A stretch of DNA of 64,000 bases, from contig NZ_BCMF01000005.1 in NCBI RefSeq assembly GCF_002217925.1, forward strand, positions 1-64,000. Direction: 5' to 3'. Below are positions 45,337 to 53,970 of the stretch, one piece after another (position 1 is the first letter of the stretch; each line of letters starts with the position of its first letter). The notes beneath the pieces were generated by a model. It was not told the DNA's origin, did no database searches, and saw nothing but the letters and a program-made list of their open reading frames with translations. This stretch comes from Secundilactobacillus mixtipabuli. Lineage in GTDB: Bacteria > Bacillota > Bacilli > Lactobacillales > Lactobacillaceae. The translations under genes were made by a program, and so were the position numbers.

Positions 45337-45797
45337 GTTATTTCCCCCTCCAAAATGATTATGACGGCTGAATGAACAGAAAAGATTAACGACGGTCACA
45401 AGTCGTTAGTCAACCAAACACAAGCAACGACCCCATTCGATGTCTTCATCCACTCGTTAACCAAATAAATGATGATACGAATTCGTTACTATGTATTATT
45501 TAAAAATATACCACTTTTTTGAGCAAATGGAATCCTTGATTTGGCAACGTTTACATTGTCAAACTGTGAAATTTATTAAATGTAAATTCTTATGATTTCG
45601 CAAACCAACTTTTAATTAGTTCTACTAAGCTAAATTAAAATTCAATAATATTAGGCCATCTCCTTATCATTTGATAAGTTAAATCGAGAAAAATTGGCCT
45701 ATTTCACAACTATGGACAGCAGTTTTAGGCCTCAATTCATATCAAAAAAGGTTAAATAATATAAAAAATTAATAGTCGAAAGTGTTTTAATCCAATT
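45337..45797. other. non-coding AT-rich region upstream of the surface-protein gene
   Basis: About 460 nt without a credible reading frame. It must hold the promoter of the surface-protein gene, but I could not fix -35/-10 boxes with confidence. A 10-bp palindrome ACGAATTCGT lies at about 45477-45486. The sequence is clearly more AT-rich than the flanking genes, as often seen before large exported-protein genes. Confidence 0.5.
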
Positions 45798-45840
45798 AAA
45801 AACCTCACTACAGTTGAAGTCTTTCACCTGTAATGAGGTT
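45798..45840 (-). terminator. terminator of the glycolipid operon
   Basis: On the minus strand AACCTCATTACAG / CTGTAGTGAGGTT is followed by TTTAATT. It lies about 30 nt after the flippase-like gene. Confidence 0.8.
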
Positions 45841-45868
45841 ATTTAAGTTTCGCTTGCTGAGTCTTCAC

Positions 45869-46888
45869 TCAAGCTTTTAATTTAATTTTATCCGGTTTGA
45901 CCGTCAGTGCAATCATACCAACCAGAATGCCTAAGTAGTACGTGAGCAGCCGCCACAATAACATGGCTAAAACCAGCTTACTGGAATTAGTGATGTAGCT
46001 GCTGAACAAAACCGTAAAGGCGTATTCAGCACCGCCGGAACCGCCAGGAATAGGAAAAATCGAGATGACCATGACGATCAAAACATGCAGACAGACGATC
46101 ATCACTAGGTTAGCGTGGGTGTAGCCCAATGACAGCATAATAAAGTAAGGCACTAAATAATAGCACATTAGTTGGACGAAAGTAATCGCAATCACCTTTA
46201 GCAAAAGCCGCCACTGGCCAATCAGCTGAACACTTTCCTGATAAAATAAGTCAATCTTAGTATCCAGTCTGACGATCCAGTCATTGACCCGTTCAGCCTT
46301 GGTAAACCAGCCTACCGGAATCATCACGATCCGCATCGCCTTTTTGGTAAACTGCGGCCAAAACATGACTAAAAATAAGCCAATGATGACGGCTAAATGA
46401 ATGATGAAGCCAAACACCACAAATAAAGATAGGTAGCTCAATTTACTAGCCATATAGTGAAAACCGATGATCAATGCAATCAAGAAATTGACCACGACCA
46501 TCGCCTGATAGACAATGAATTTCATCAGTAAAATGGAACTCGCTCGGCCACCGTCAATACCGCTTTGAAGCATCGCAATCAGCTGTGCGGGCTGACCACC
46601 AGACGAAAATGGCGTAATGCCATTAAAAAGCTGCTCAATCAGAGGGATACGCAGTGCACTCTTAAATGAATATTGCCCTAGCCGTTCATCGACAAAGATT
46701 TTAACAACCAGTCCTTCAAGCAAAAAATAGAGCAGCATACACGAAATTGCTACCCATAACCAACCCTGATGAATCGTTGTAAAGTCACGGATTAAAATAT
46801 TGAGCTGAACATCCCGCAACGAGTAACCGAAGATGGTGATCCCCAGCAAGATGATTAAAAACAATGCAATTTTATTACGTCTCGACAT
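45869..46888 (-). CDS. UPF0104/YbhN-family membrane protein (flippase-like)
   Basis: The 339-residue polytopic membrane protein has about eight hydrophobic segments. Family-typical features are the ITPFSSGGQPAQ loop (residues about 92-103), and ISIFPIPGGSGGAEYAF near the C terminus, both as in the MprF-like flippase/LPG synthase TM family. It may move a lipid or lipid-linked sugar across the membrane; the substrate is inferred only from its position after two glycolipid glycosyltransferases. AAAGGA is 8 nt before the ATG. It is 5 nt after the second glycosyltransferase gene. Confidence 0.85.
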   Translation of the reverse strand: MSRRNKIALFLIILLGITIFGYSLRDVQLNILIRDFTTIHQGWLWVAISCMLLYFLLEGLVVKIFVDERLGQYSFKSALRIPLIEQLFNGITPFSSGGQPAQLIAMLQSGIDGGRASSILLMKFIVYQAMVVVNFLIALIIGFHYMASKLSYLSLFVVFGFIIHLAVIIGLFLVMFWPQFTKKAMRIVMIPVGWFTKAERVNDWIVRLDTKIDLFYQESVQLIGQWRLLLKVIAITFVQLMCYYLVPYFIMLSLGYTHANLVMIVCLHVLIVMVISIFPIPGGSGGAEYAFTVLFSSYITNSSKLVLAMLLWRLLTYYLGILVGMIALTVKPDKIKLKA

Positions 46889-46893
46889 ACCTA

Positions 46894-47913
46894 TTATCCT
46901 TTTCTTGCCTGTTCAGTATAGAATTGCAACCAAATCTTAGCCAGCCGCTCCTCTGAATAGTAATCCGCAGCGTGTTTAGCCTTCTCTTGAAGTGCCATCA
47001 ATGCCTGTGAATCAGTGCTTAATTTCAAAATAATCTGATCCATTTCATCAACATCCTTGGCTGCAGCATAATCGCCCTTAATAATGGCATGATAGAGGTC
47101 TAAATCGCGCAGTAAAACGGGCGTATGCGTGCTGAAAGCCTCCAGAACGGACATCGGAAATAACTCATTATACGATGGTAATAAAAACAGATCGGCCATG
47201 TTATAGTAGTCAACCAATTTATCACGGTCGATGATGCCAGGAAAGCTCAAGTTAGCTGGCGGATTATCGACCACCCGTTTCAACTCCTCATAGCCATCCG
47301 TGATCCGACCGAACGAAAAGCCACCAGTCCAAATAAACTGCATTTCTGGATGACGTTTGGCCAATTCGATAAAATCAAAGACACCCTTACGAACCTGTAC
47401 TTGTCCCGATCCTAAAATCGTGAACTTAGCTGGATAATGATATTGCGTCCGAAGCAGCTGTTTTTGAGCCTCATCGGCAGGATGAAAAGTGGCCGCGCTA
47501 ACGAAATTGGGAATATACGTGATTTTATCCCGACTAATGCCATAGGCTTCTAGCTTAGGAATAAAGGACGGATTGACCACCACCAGCTGGTCCATCCGTT
47601 TATAAAAGGCAATCACATAACGATAAAAAACAGCTTTCACAATTTTGGGCAACTTTAAGCTGCCTTCAAGCGTCTCCGGCAAGAAATGGACGAAGCCAAT
47701 TTTACGGCCACGACCAGGCATAAAGGTCGATAAGTAAAACGGAAAGTTAACGGTATGATAATGACTAATGTCACTGCGGCCATACTTGTTGATCTGGAGA
47801 GCAATCTGGTCTGATTCACGGGACTTCAATAACCGTACCAGCTCCGTATAGACACTGCCCACTCCCTGACCTTTAACTGAATCTGCCGCCGAAAACATCG
47901 TGATTTTTAACAT
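46894..47913 (-). CDS. glycosyltransferase family 4, glycolipid synthesis (LafB/CpoA-like)
   Basis: The 339-residue cytoplasmic, membrane-associated GT-B enzyme opens MLKITMFSAADSVKGQGVGS. The family 4 nucleotide-sugar motif is visible in LLPSYNELFPMSVLEAFST (EX7E type). The ATG at 47913 has GGAG 6 nt upstream, and lies 22 nt past the first glycosyltransferase gene. By analogy with lafAB of Listeria and cpoA of streptococci it would add a second sugar to monoglycosyl-diacylglycerol, making the lipoteichoic acid anchor. The sugar is unknown. Confidence 0.82.
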   Translation of the reverse strand: MLKITMFSAADSVKGQGVGSVYTELVRLLKSRESDQIALQINKYGRSDISHYHTVNFPFYLSTFMPGRGRKIGFVHFLPETLEGSLKLPKIVKAVFYRYVIAFYKRMDQLVVVNPSFIPKLEAYGISRDKITYIPNFVSAATFHPADEAQKQLLRTQYHYPAKFTILGSGQVQVRKGVFDFIELAKRHPEMQFIWTGGFSFGRITDGYEELKRVVDNPPANLSFPGIIDRDKLVDYYNMADLFLLPSYNELFPMSVLEAFSTHTPVLLRDLDLYHAIIKGDYAAAKDVDEMDQIILKLSTDSQALMALQEKAKHAADYYSEERLAKIWLQFYTEQARKG

Positions 47914-47935
47914 ATTTGGCTCCGTTTCCTCATTA

Positions 47936-49114
47936 TTAATGACTCGTATCCGCTGAACTCTCATGAATTTCTTCATAGTTAAACCGAGCATCACGGTAAA
48001 ATTCAATAATCCGTTCACCGAATGTCTCACTTGAAACCTGCTTTAAAGTTTGATTCAATACCGCATGATCCATGATTTTATCGTGTTTTAAGTAATAAAT
48101 CATTTTTTCAACCATCTCATCTTGCGTCTTAAAGGTGGCCCCTAGCTCTGGATCCTGTAGCAATTCATCCGTATAAGGGCTGCTCTTGACCACGATTTTC
48201 TTGTCCGCAGCCAGCGCTTCAATATAGGTCAAACCCTGCGACTCTGAATCGGAGGCTGAAACGAATAAATTGGTAGCGTGGTAGAAAGCCGAAACTTCAT
48301 TATTATTGATCTCACCAGTAAAGATCACGTGATCATCAAGTCCGAGATCGTGTGTTTGCTGTTCAAGATCCGCCTTTGCAGGCCCATCACCAACAATCAT
48401 CAAGTATGCAGATGGGACTTGTTTTAAAATCGAGGTAAACCCGTCAATAATTTCTTTAATGTTCTTTTCGTACGCCACCCGGCTCAAAGAAAGCATCATG
48501 GGAGCGTCTGCTGGTATCTGGTACTTTTCGCGAACGTTTAGTTCATTTTCATCCGGCTCATACTGTTCCAGATCAATCCCAGTTGGAATCACCCGAATCG
48601 GCGCCTTAACGCCGTAGCCCTTTAACGTATCGATAACCCGTTCACTAGGGGCAACTACCCCATCTAAATGACTGCAAAAAGCCAATGTCATCTGTTTAAC
48701 GTGTACCGGTTTCAAAATCTTACCGTTAGCCACATAGTGCAGATAATCCTCATACATGGTGTGGTAGGTGTGGATGCAAGGAATCTTCATCGCCCGGGCA
48801 ACAAACTTACCGATCAACCCCATGGAAAATTCGGTTTGAGTATGAACAATATCCAAATTTAATTCCTTGGCTAATTGATACGCATGCAAAAGGCCACGAA
48901 AGGCGATCCGCCGATCGGTGAAGGAGACAAATGGCACACTTGGGAAACGAAAAATGTTGCGTTCATAGACGTCTTTTTCAACGTGTGGATCAGTCGTGGT
49001 GAAAATATAGACTTGATGGCCCTGTTTTTCCAACTCATGACGCAGTGTTTTAATTGAAGTTGCAACACCGCTCACTTGAGGGAAGTATGTGTCAGTAAAT
49101 AAACCAATGTTCAC
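47936..49114 (-). CDS. 1,2-diacylglycerol 3-glucosyltransferase-like glycosyltransferase (LafA type)
   Basis: The 392-residue GT-B enzyme starts MNIGLFTDTYFPQVSGVATS, the classic acceptor-binding opening of the diacylglycerol glucosyltransferases. Other features are VHTQTEFSMGLIG, IPCIHTYHTMYEDY, VIPTGIDLE and ASDSESQGLTYIEALA. It likely transfers glucose from UDP-glucose to diacylglycerol, the first step of glycolipid anchor synthesis. The GTG at 49114 has GGGGG 6 nt upstream. It is the first gene of the glycolipid operon. Confidence 0.87.
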   Translation of the reverse strand: MNIGLFTDTYFPQVSGVATSIKTLRHELEKQGHQVYIFTTTDPHVEKDVYERNIFRFPSVPFVSFTDRRIAFRGLLHAYQLAKELNLDIVHTQTEFSMGLIGKFVARAMKIPCIHTYHTMYEDYLHYVANGKILKPVHVKQMTLAFCSHLDGVVAPSERVIDTLKGYGVKAPIRVIPTGIDLEQYEPDENELNVREKYQIPADAPMMLSLSRVAYEKNIKEIIDGFTSILKQVPSAYLMIVGDGPAKADLEQQTHDLGLDDHVIFTGEINNNEVSAFYHATNLFVSASDSESQGLTYIEALAADKKIVVKSSPYTDELLQDPELGATFKTQDEMVEKMIYYLKHDKIMDHAVLNQTLKQVSSETFGERIIEFYRDARFNYEEIHESSADTSH

Positions 49115-49158
49115 GACAATCCCCCCATATCATTCATTCCGTCTTGTTATTGTTAATA

Positions 49159-49187
49159 ATTATATGGGTTAGCTGTCCTTAATGCAA
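49159..49187 (-). promoter_or_regulatory. promoter of the glycolipid operon
   Basis: The minus strand reads TTGCAT (49182-49187), a 17-nt spacer and consensus TATAAT (49159-49164). The start would be near 49152, leaving a leader of about 38 nt. Confidence 0.85.
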
Positions 49188-49301
49188 GAATAGAAAGCCT
49201 CACCCCCGCTGGTCAAACTGATCAGCACTGACTGCTTGTTCAACCCACTAACAATAACTTATCACTTTTAGTGGTGCAAGCACTTTTGACTTTTCTTAAA
49301 T

Positions 49302-49345
49302 AAAAAAAAGGGTTCACCAGAAAGATGACTTTCCGGTGAACCTTT
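49302..49345 (-). terminator. ptsH terminator
   Basis: On the minus strand GGTTCACCGGAAAG / CTTTCTGGTGAACC is followed by CTTTTTTTTATTT. It is about 110 nt beyond the ptsH stop; the DNA between them (49346-49453) has no reading frame and no trace of ptsI. Confidence 0.92.
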
Positions 49346-49453
49346 ACTATATCGCTAGCTTCACAATTCTGATAAGCTATTGTTTATTTATTTAAATTCA
49401 TCAAAGCTGATGTAACCCAGTCATTTGAGAAGTAAGAATAATTGCTGAAAAGA

Positions 49454-49720
49454 TTAGTTAGTCAAACCTTCAGCCTTCATCGTCTTAGCGACTTCTTCCA
49501 TGGCTTCAGTCTCGTCGTCGCCATCTGCAGAGATGGTGACGTCAGTGTTTTGACCAACACCTAAAGACATAACACCCATGATTGACTTCAAGTTAATGGA
49601 CTTGCCATCGTACTCCAAGTTAATATCTGAGTTAAATTTGCTGGCTGCTTGCACTAACAATGTTGCTGGGCGAGCATGAATACCTGCTTCAGCAGTAATC
49701 CGAAAGTTGCGTTTTTCCAT
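49454..49720 (-). CDS. ptsH: phosphocarrier protein HPr
   Basis: The 88-residue HPr has the active-site [17 protein letters not shown] with His15, and [11 protein letters not shown] with regulatory Ser46. His15 accepts phosphate from enzyme I; Ser46 is phosphorylated by HPr kinase, and HPr-Ser-P is the co-repressor of CcpA. GGAG is 11 nt before ATG 49720. The gene has its own promoter and terminator; ptsI, normally its operon partner, is absent at this locus. This suggests that regulation, rather than sugar transport, may be its main job here. Confidence 0.95.
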   Translation of the reverse strand: MEKRNFRITAEAGIHARPATLLVQAASKFNSDINLEYDGKSINLKSIMGVMSLGVGQNTDVTISADGDDETEAMEEVAKTMKAEGLTN

Positions 49721-49823
49721 AATATATCGATCTCCTTTATCAGCTAAAAAACAAATTGGGCTACTTTTCATTAGTTTCATAAGAACAGCTTTTATGAAAT
49801 AAATAGAAAAAGACCTTTACCTA

Positions 49824-49852
49824 AGAATATCAATTTATTCAACAAAATACAA
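49824..49852 (-). promoter_or_regulatory. ptsH promoter
   Basis: The minus strand reads TTGTAT (49847-49852), a 17-nt spacer and TATTCT (49824-49829). The leader of about 100 nt holds a TTTCATAA / TTATGAAA hairpin (49773-49798). Confidence 0.6.
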
Positions 49853-49890
49853 GCCATTGAGAAAAATAATCAACCGCTTACATTGTCTAT

Positions 49891-50082
49891 TTACTGTGTT
49901 TGGTCGTGATCGTAGTGATAAATAATCTTACCATTCTTCTCAGCTTTACCTACGATGCGCTTACGGGATTCAAACTGCATATAGGCTGTCTGAAAAGCCA
50001 TAAAGTCCGCAGGTTCAACTACAAACTCGTCCAAATCACCTGATTTTAGCTGGGCCATCAAATTGGCATAGTCTTCAGCCAA
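49891..50082 (-). CDS. small conserved-type hypothetical protein
   Basis: The 63-residue soluble, acidic protein (starting MAEDYANLMAQLKSGDLDEF) has no cysteine, no signal sequence and no membrane segment. A helical first half precedes a more basic EFESRKRIVGKAEKNGK-like segment. I do not recognise the family. The start is TTG 50082 with GGAGG 9 nt upstream, and a good promoter precedes it, so it is likely expressed. It is divergent from clpE. Confidence 0.7.
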   Translation of the reverse strand: MAEDYANLMAQLKSGDLDEFVVEPADFMAFQTAYMQFESRKRIVGKAEKNGKIIYHYDHDQTQ

Positions 50083-50117
50083 CTGGGATCACCTCCACCT
50101 CACCAAATTTTTATTTC

Positions 50118-50146
50118 AATATATTCTACCATATCTCGCAGGTCAA
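50118..50146 (-). promoter_or_regulatory. promoter of the 63-residue protein gene
   Basis: The minus strand reads TTGACC (50141-50146), a 17-nt spacer and TATATT (50118-50123). Confidence 0.75.
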
Positions 50147-50254
50147 AGTAAGCTGGGCCAATTCGTTTGAGTGAGTGTTAAATCAATCAAAAAGCTGAAA
50201 AATCAGTCAAACTGCTTGCAAGATAAGCCAAAATGAAGTAAAACATAACTTGAG

Positions 50255-50281
50255 TTAGCACTCGAGTGGTCGACCTGCTAA
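50255..50281 (+). promoter_or_regulatory. degenerate CIRCE element (HrcA operator) upstream of clpE
   Basis: The perfect left half TTAGCACTC (50255-50263) is followed by exactly 9 nt and ACCTGCTAA (50273-50281), which matches 6 of 9 bases of GAGTGCTAA. The CIRCE geometry 9-9-9 is kept. It sits upstream of the mapped-by-eye clpE promoter. A weaker promoter-like pair TTGCAA / TAAAAC (50216-50244, 17-nt spacer) lies immediately before it. Confidence 0.55.
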
Positions 50282-50309
50282 TTTTAGCTCTCAAGTGCGA
50301 GCAAATGAC

Positions 50310-50337
50310 TTGCGAAAACACTTGAGTATTGTATAAT
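50310..50337 (+). promoter_or_regulatory. clpE promoter
   Basis: TTGCGA (50310-50315), a 16-nt spacer and consensus TATAAT (50332-50337). The start site would be near 50344, immediately before the CtsR site. Confidence 0.82.
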
Positions 50338-50346
50338 GTGTTTAAA

Positions 50347-50363
50347 GGTCAAGATTGGTCAAA
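50347..50363 (+). promoter_or_regulatory. CtsR operator
   Basis: GGTCAAGATTGGTCAAA is a direct heptad repeat with 3-nt spacing, matching RGTCAAANANRGTCAAA with one mismatch in the first heptad and one in the spacer. It overlaps the start of transcription of clpE. Confidence 0.87.
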
Positions 50364-50413
50364 CAATTGATCAGTTATTGGCTTGCCTACTTTATTAAGA
50401 GAGGAGTCAAGAT

Positions 50414-52666
50414 ATGCTGTGTCAGAATTGTCATCAACGTGAAGCGACGATTCATTTGTACCTGAATGTGAATGGTCAGCGACAGCAAGTTGACCTTTGC
50501 CAAAATTGCTATCAACTTCTAAAAAATCAGCAGAACAACTCTAATCCTGGAAATGGAGGTGCACAAATGGCACAAGACCCATTCGGCTTTGGTAACCTTG
50601 ATGATATCTTCCGTGCAATGCAGGGCGGCAACCCTAACGAAAATCCTCAAGGCTATCAGCAGCAGGTCCCACCTACCCAACCAAGTGGTCCTCGTAACGG
50701 GGGCGGCCAAGGCGGTAACGGCAATGGTGGCCTATTAGGTCAATACGGTTTGGATCTCACTGAACTTGCCAGTCAAGGGAAGATCGATCCAGTGATTGGC
50801 CGTGACCGTGAAATTGCTAGAGTCATCGAAATCTTGAACCGACGGACTAAGAACAACCCCGTTTTAATCGGTGAAGCCGGTGTTGGTAAAACAGCGGTTG
50901 TTGAAGGCTTGGCACAAAAGATCGTCTCTGGCGACGTTCCACAAAAATTAATGAATAAAAAGATTATCCGGTTTGATGTGGTTTCACTGGTTCAAGGAAC
51001 TGGTATCCGTGGTCAATTTGAACAACGGATGCAGCAACTGATGAAAGAAGTCACCGATAATCCAAATATCATCCTGTTTATCGATGAAATTCACGAAATC
51101 GTTGGTGCAGGTAATGCCGAAGGCGGTATGGACGCAGGTAACGTTTTGAAGCCTGCCCTTGCCCGTGGTGAGTTCCAGTTAGTCGGTGCGACAACTTTAA
51201 ATGAATACCGTGATATTGAAAAGGATCAAGCACTGGCTCGTCGTTTACAGCCTGTTACTGTCAACGAACCATCTCCTGAGGAAGCCGTTAAGATTTTAAA
51301 GGGTATCCAAAAGAAGTATGAAGACTACCACCACGTTCACTATACGGACGAAGCCTTAGATGCAGCGGTCAAATTATCCGACCGTTACATTCAAGACCGT
51401 TATTTACCTGATAAAGCCATTGATTTGCTGGACGAATCTGGTTCTAAGAAGAACCTAACCATCAACGTGGTCGATCCAAAGACGATCGATGACAAGATCA
51501 AGTCAGCAGAAGATCAAAAACAGGCTGCTTTAAAACAGGAAGACTATGAAAAAGCCGCCTACTATCGTGATCAGGTAACTAAACTCGAAGAAGCTAAGAA
51601 ATCGCAGACCAGTACCCCTTCATCTGATGATCAACCTCAAGTTACTGAGGAAGATATGCAAAAGATCGTTGAAGAAAAAACGGGGATTCCGGTTGGTGAG
51701 CTTCAAAACAAAGAACAGCAACAGCTACGTGACTTAGGCGATTCACTGAAAGCCCACGTCATTGGTCAAGACGATGCCGTTGATAAAGTTTCCCGTGCCA
51801 TCCGTCGTAACCGGATCGGCCTTAACGGCACTGGCCGGCCGATCGGTTCATTCCTGTTTGTTGGCCCCACTGGTGTTGGTAAAACTGAATTAGCTAAGCA
51901 GTTAGCCCGTGAACTCTTTGGTTCTAAAGAGGCTATGATTCGGTTTGACATGTCTGAGTACATGGAGCCGCATTCAGTGGCTAAGCTGATCGGTTCGCCT
52001 CCTGGCTATGTTGGCTACGAAGAAGCCGGTCAATTGACTGAGCAAGTTCGTCGCCACCCATACAGCTTGATTCTCTTGGATGAAGTCGAAAAGGCTCACC
52101 CAGACGTGATGCATATGTTCCTGCAGATCCTGGATGATGGCCGTTTGACTGACTCGCAAGGCCGGACCGTTTCCTTCAAGGATACGATCATCATTATGAC
52201 GTCAAACGCCGGTACCGGAGATTCGGAAGCTAGCGTTGGGTTTGGTGCTGAAGTTGCTGGTAAGACCCATTCCGTACTGGATCAACTGACCAACTACTTC
52301 AAACCTGAATTCTTGAACCGGTTTGACGATATCATCGAATTCAACTCCCTCACTAAGGAAAACTTGATGAAGATTGTTGATCTCATGATTGCTGATGTCA
52401 ACGTCATGCTGGCTAACCAAGGCCTGCATGTTCACGTCACAGAACCAGTGGAAGCTAAGCTCGTGGAACTCGGTTATGATCCTGCAATGGGTGCTCGGCC
52501 ACTTCGTCGGGTCATTCAAGAACAAATCGAAGATCGAATTGCTGACTTCTATTTGGAACACAGTAACGTTAAGAACCTCGTTGCTAAAATTGAAAATGGC
52601 GACATTACCCTTGCTGAAGAAACTGACGCTGCACCTGCAGCCAATAAAGCTGACGCTAAGAAGTAA
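50414..52666 (+). CDS. clpE: ATP-dependent Clp protease ATP-binding subunit ClpE
   Basis: The 750-residue class-1 Clp ATPase has an N-terminal zinc finger (C3-x2-C6 and C29-x2-C32), a Gly/Asn/Gln-rich linker (residues 38-110), AAA-1 with GEAGVGKT (residue 153), a UVR motif in the central region (about 361-395), and AAA-2 with GPTGVGKT (residue 484). The ClpE-type zinc finger and UVR distinguish it from ClpC. With ClpP it degrades damaged proteins and turns over CtsR. ATG 50414 has AGAGGAG 7 nt upstream. Heat-shock controlled, as the CtsR operator shows. Confidence 0.96.
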   Translation: MLCQNCHQREATIHLYLNVNGQRQQVDLCQNCYQLLKNQQNNSNPGNGGAQMAQDPFGFGNLDDIFRAMQGGNPNENPQGYQQQVPPTQPSGPRNGGGQGGNGNGGLLGQYGLDLTELASQGKIDPVIGRDREIARVIEILNRRTKNNPVLIGEAGVGKTAVVEGLAQKIVSGDVPQKLMNKKIIRFDVVSLVQGTGIRGQFEQRMQQLMKEVTDNPNIILFIDEIHEIVGAGNAEGGMDAGNVLKPALARGEFQLVGATTLNEYRDIEKDQALARRLQPVTVNEPSPEEAVKILKGIQKKYEDYHHVHYTDEALDAAVKLSDRYIQDRYLPDKAIDLLDESGSKKNLTINVVDPKTIDDKIKSAEDQKQAALKQEDYEKAAYYRDQVTKLEEAKKSQTSTPSSDDQPQVTEEDMQKIVEEKTGIPVGELQNKEQQQLRDLGDSLKAHVIGQDDAVDKVSRAIRRNRIGLNGTGRPIGSFLFVGPTGVGKTELAKQLARELFGSKEAMIRFDMSEYMEPHSVAKLIGSPPGYVGYEEAGQLTEQVRRHPYSLILLDEVEKAHPDVMHMFLQILDDGRLTDSQGRTVSFKDTIIIMTSNAGTGDSEASVGFGAEVAGKTHSVLDQLTNYFKPEFLNRFDDIIEFNSLTKENLMKIVDLMIADVNVMLANQGLHVHVTEPVEAKLVELGYDPAMGARPLRRVIQEQIEDRIADFYLEHSNVKNLVAKIENGDITLAEETDAAPAANKADAKK

Positions 52667-52680
52667 TGTTTGAACTGATT

Positions 52681-52720
52681 AAAGGAGCCTGAACATCATC
52701 TGATGTTCGGGCTCCTTTTC
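52681..52720 (+). terminator. clpE terminator
   Basis: AAAGGAGCC-GAACATCA / TGATGTTC-GGCTCCTTTT stem with T-rich tail, 15 nt past the stop. Confidence 0.9.
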
Positions 52721-52747
52721 TTTATCATTAAGTTGTCATGAAAACTT

Positions 52748-52775
52748 TTCGACACCTATCAAGTTGGGGTATACT
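52748..52775 (+). promoter_or_regulatory. promoter of the MucBP/SH3-like gene
   Basis: TTCGAC (52748-52753), a 16-nt spacer and TATACT (52770-52775), about 33 nt before the start codon. Confidence 0.55.
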
Positions 52776-52808
52776 AAAGGTAACGACACATCGAGGAGGC
52801 GTTTGCCA

Positions 52809-53906
52809 ATGACTTTTTTTGATCGACTACGAAAATTAATGACTAAAAATCGCCCACAAACGCCTTCTCGTCGAAGAAAAACAGCCGGTTCGGGCAGTCC
52901 GATTCGAAATAGCCGCCGTTTGACACCTAAACCTCCTCGTCAATTACCGGTTAACCCAGCGCCAGAACCGGAAGTGCACCAAACAACTGCGCCAACAAAA
53001 CCAGCTGCTGAGAAGCCCGTAAAATCACAGACTGCTTCTGCGGTCATGCTGGTGCTTTACCTCGATGATCACAACCAAGCGCTGGCAAAACCGCAATGGT
53101 TAAATGGTCGAGTGGGTGAAAAAATTCATTTTAAGCCCCAACATATCGATAACTATTTGTTATTTCACATCATTGGTTTCACAACACTGTTCACCGGTCC
53201 CTACCGAATCATGACGCTTCAATTCACTCAAAAAATGGGTCACCCTGTGATCATGTATTCAGTTGATTACGATACGGGCGAAATGATTGCGTCACCGATC
53301 ATTCAAACGGGTGCCGTTAATCAGCCATTTGCCTTTACTAAAGCCGCAATTGATGGTTTTCACCTGATTAAAGCTAGCCGGCCGCTGACGGGACACTTCA
53401 CTGACCAGGCGCAAACCATCGTGGTCATGTTGCGGCGAAACAGCTGGACTGCTGTTCAACGGATCAGTATCTTTGTTAGGATTTTAAACAGCACGCAAAT
53501 TTTAAATCAGCCTAATGGTCAGCCTTATCAGTACGAGTTCCCTAAAAATTCCGTTTGGCGGGCGTTTATTCGCGTCAATACGACAAATGGGGAAACCTGG
53601 TTCAATCTAGGCGGGCCACAGTGGATCAATGGTAAGCAGGTCGCTCAAACTGATCGGCCAACTCCTCGCCAGATCAGCGACCGCCGACCAATTGAATTTA
53701 CACCGATTAACCGTGCTGCTGTGATTGATTTTGCAGCTGGTCACTCACTGCATACCTATGACCAGCCAAACGGGCAAGCCGTTAAGTTAATTGCCGATGC
53801 TACCCCCGTTCAGTTAACAGGTCAGTATACGGATGATAACGGGTTAAAATGGTATCAAATGAGCGATGCCACAGTCATTCGTGCGCAATATATTAAACTC
53901 ATTTAA
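52809..53906 (+). CDS. MucBP/SH3-like domain protein without signal peptide
   Basis: 365 residues. Residues about 1-80 are basic, Pro/Arg-rich and disordered-looking. About 80-215 hold two MucBP-like repeats (LVLYLDDHNQALAKPQWLNG; and MYSVDYDTGEMIASPIIQTG). From 220 to the end two SH3/SLAP-like repeats follow, each with a D/NQPNGQ turn and ending in motifs such as TWFNLGGPQWINGKQV and KWYQMSDATVIRAQYI. These domains normally occur in surface proteins, but I see no hydrophobic signal, lipobox or anchor. ATG 52809 follows GAGGAGG at 9 nt; the in-frame start 45 nt upstream also lacks a signal. Domain names are inference from sequence resemblance. Confidence 0.7.
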   Translation: MTFFDRLRKLMTKNRPQTPSRRRKTAGSGSPIRNSRRLTPKPPRQLPVNPAPEPEVHQTTAPTKPAAEKPVKSQTASAVMLVLYLDDHNQALAKPQWLNGRVGEKIHFKPQHIDNYLLFHIIGFTTLFTGPYRIMTLQFTQKMGHPVIMYSVDYDTGEMIASPIIQTGAVNQPFAFTKAAIDGFHLIKASRPLTGHFTDQAQTIVVMLRRNSWTAVQRISIFVRILNSTQILNQPNGQPYQYEFPKNSVWRAFIRVNTTNGETWFNLGGPQWINGKQVAQTDRPTPRQISDRRPIEFTPINRAAVIDFAAGHSLHTYDQPNGQAVKLIADATPVQLTGQYTDDNGLKWYQMSDATVIRAQYIKLI

Positions 53907-53917
53907 CCTTCATTTCA

Positions 53918-53962
53918 CAAATAAGCGCTATCCCGTAAAACTAGCGGGATAGCGCTTATTTG
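53918..53962. terminator. long perfect inverted repeat between convergent genes
   Basis: CAAATAAGCGCTATCCCG and its exact 18-nt complement flank a 9-nt loop. It lies between the MucBP-like gene and the convergent P-type ATPase gene and probably ends both transcripts, though the T-tract is short. Confidence 0.8.
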
Positions 53963-53970
53963 TATCATCC

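Noticed and set aside
45477-45486. Palindrome ACGAATTCGT upstream of the surface-protein gene as operator
   Set aside because: Only 10 bp, a single copy and no known regulator motif matches; retained only as part of the non-coding region.
52202-52561. 119-residue minus-strand open frame within clpE
   Set aside because: Shadow of the ATPase coding frame; clpE is intact and conserved over this part.
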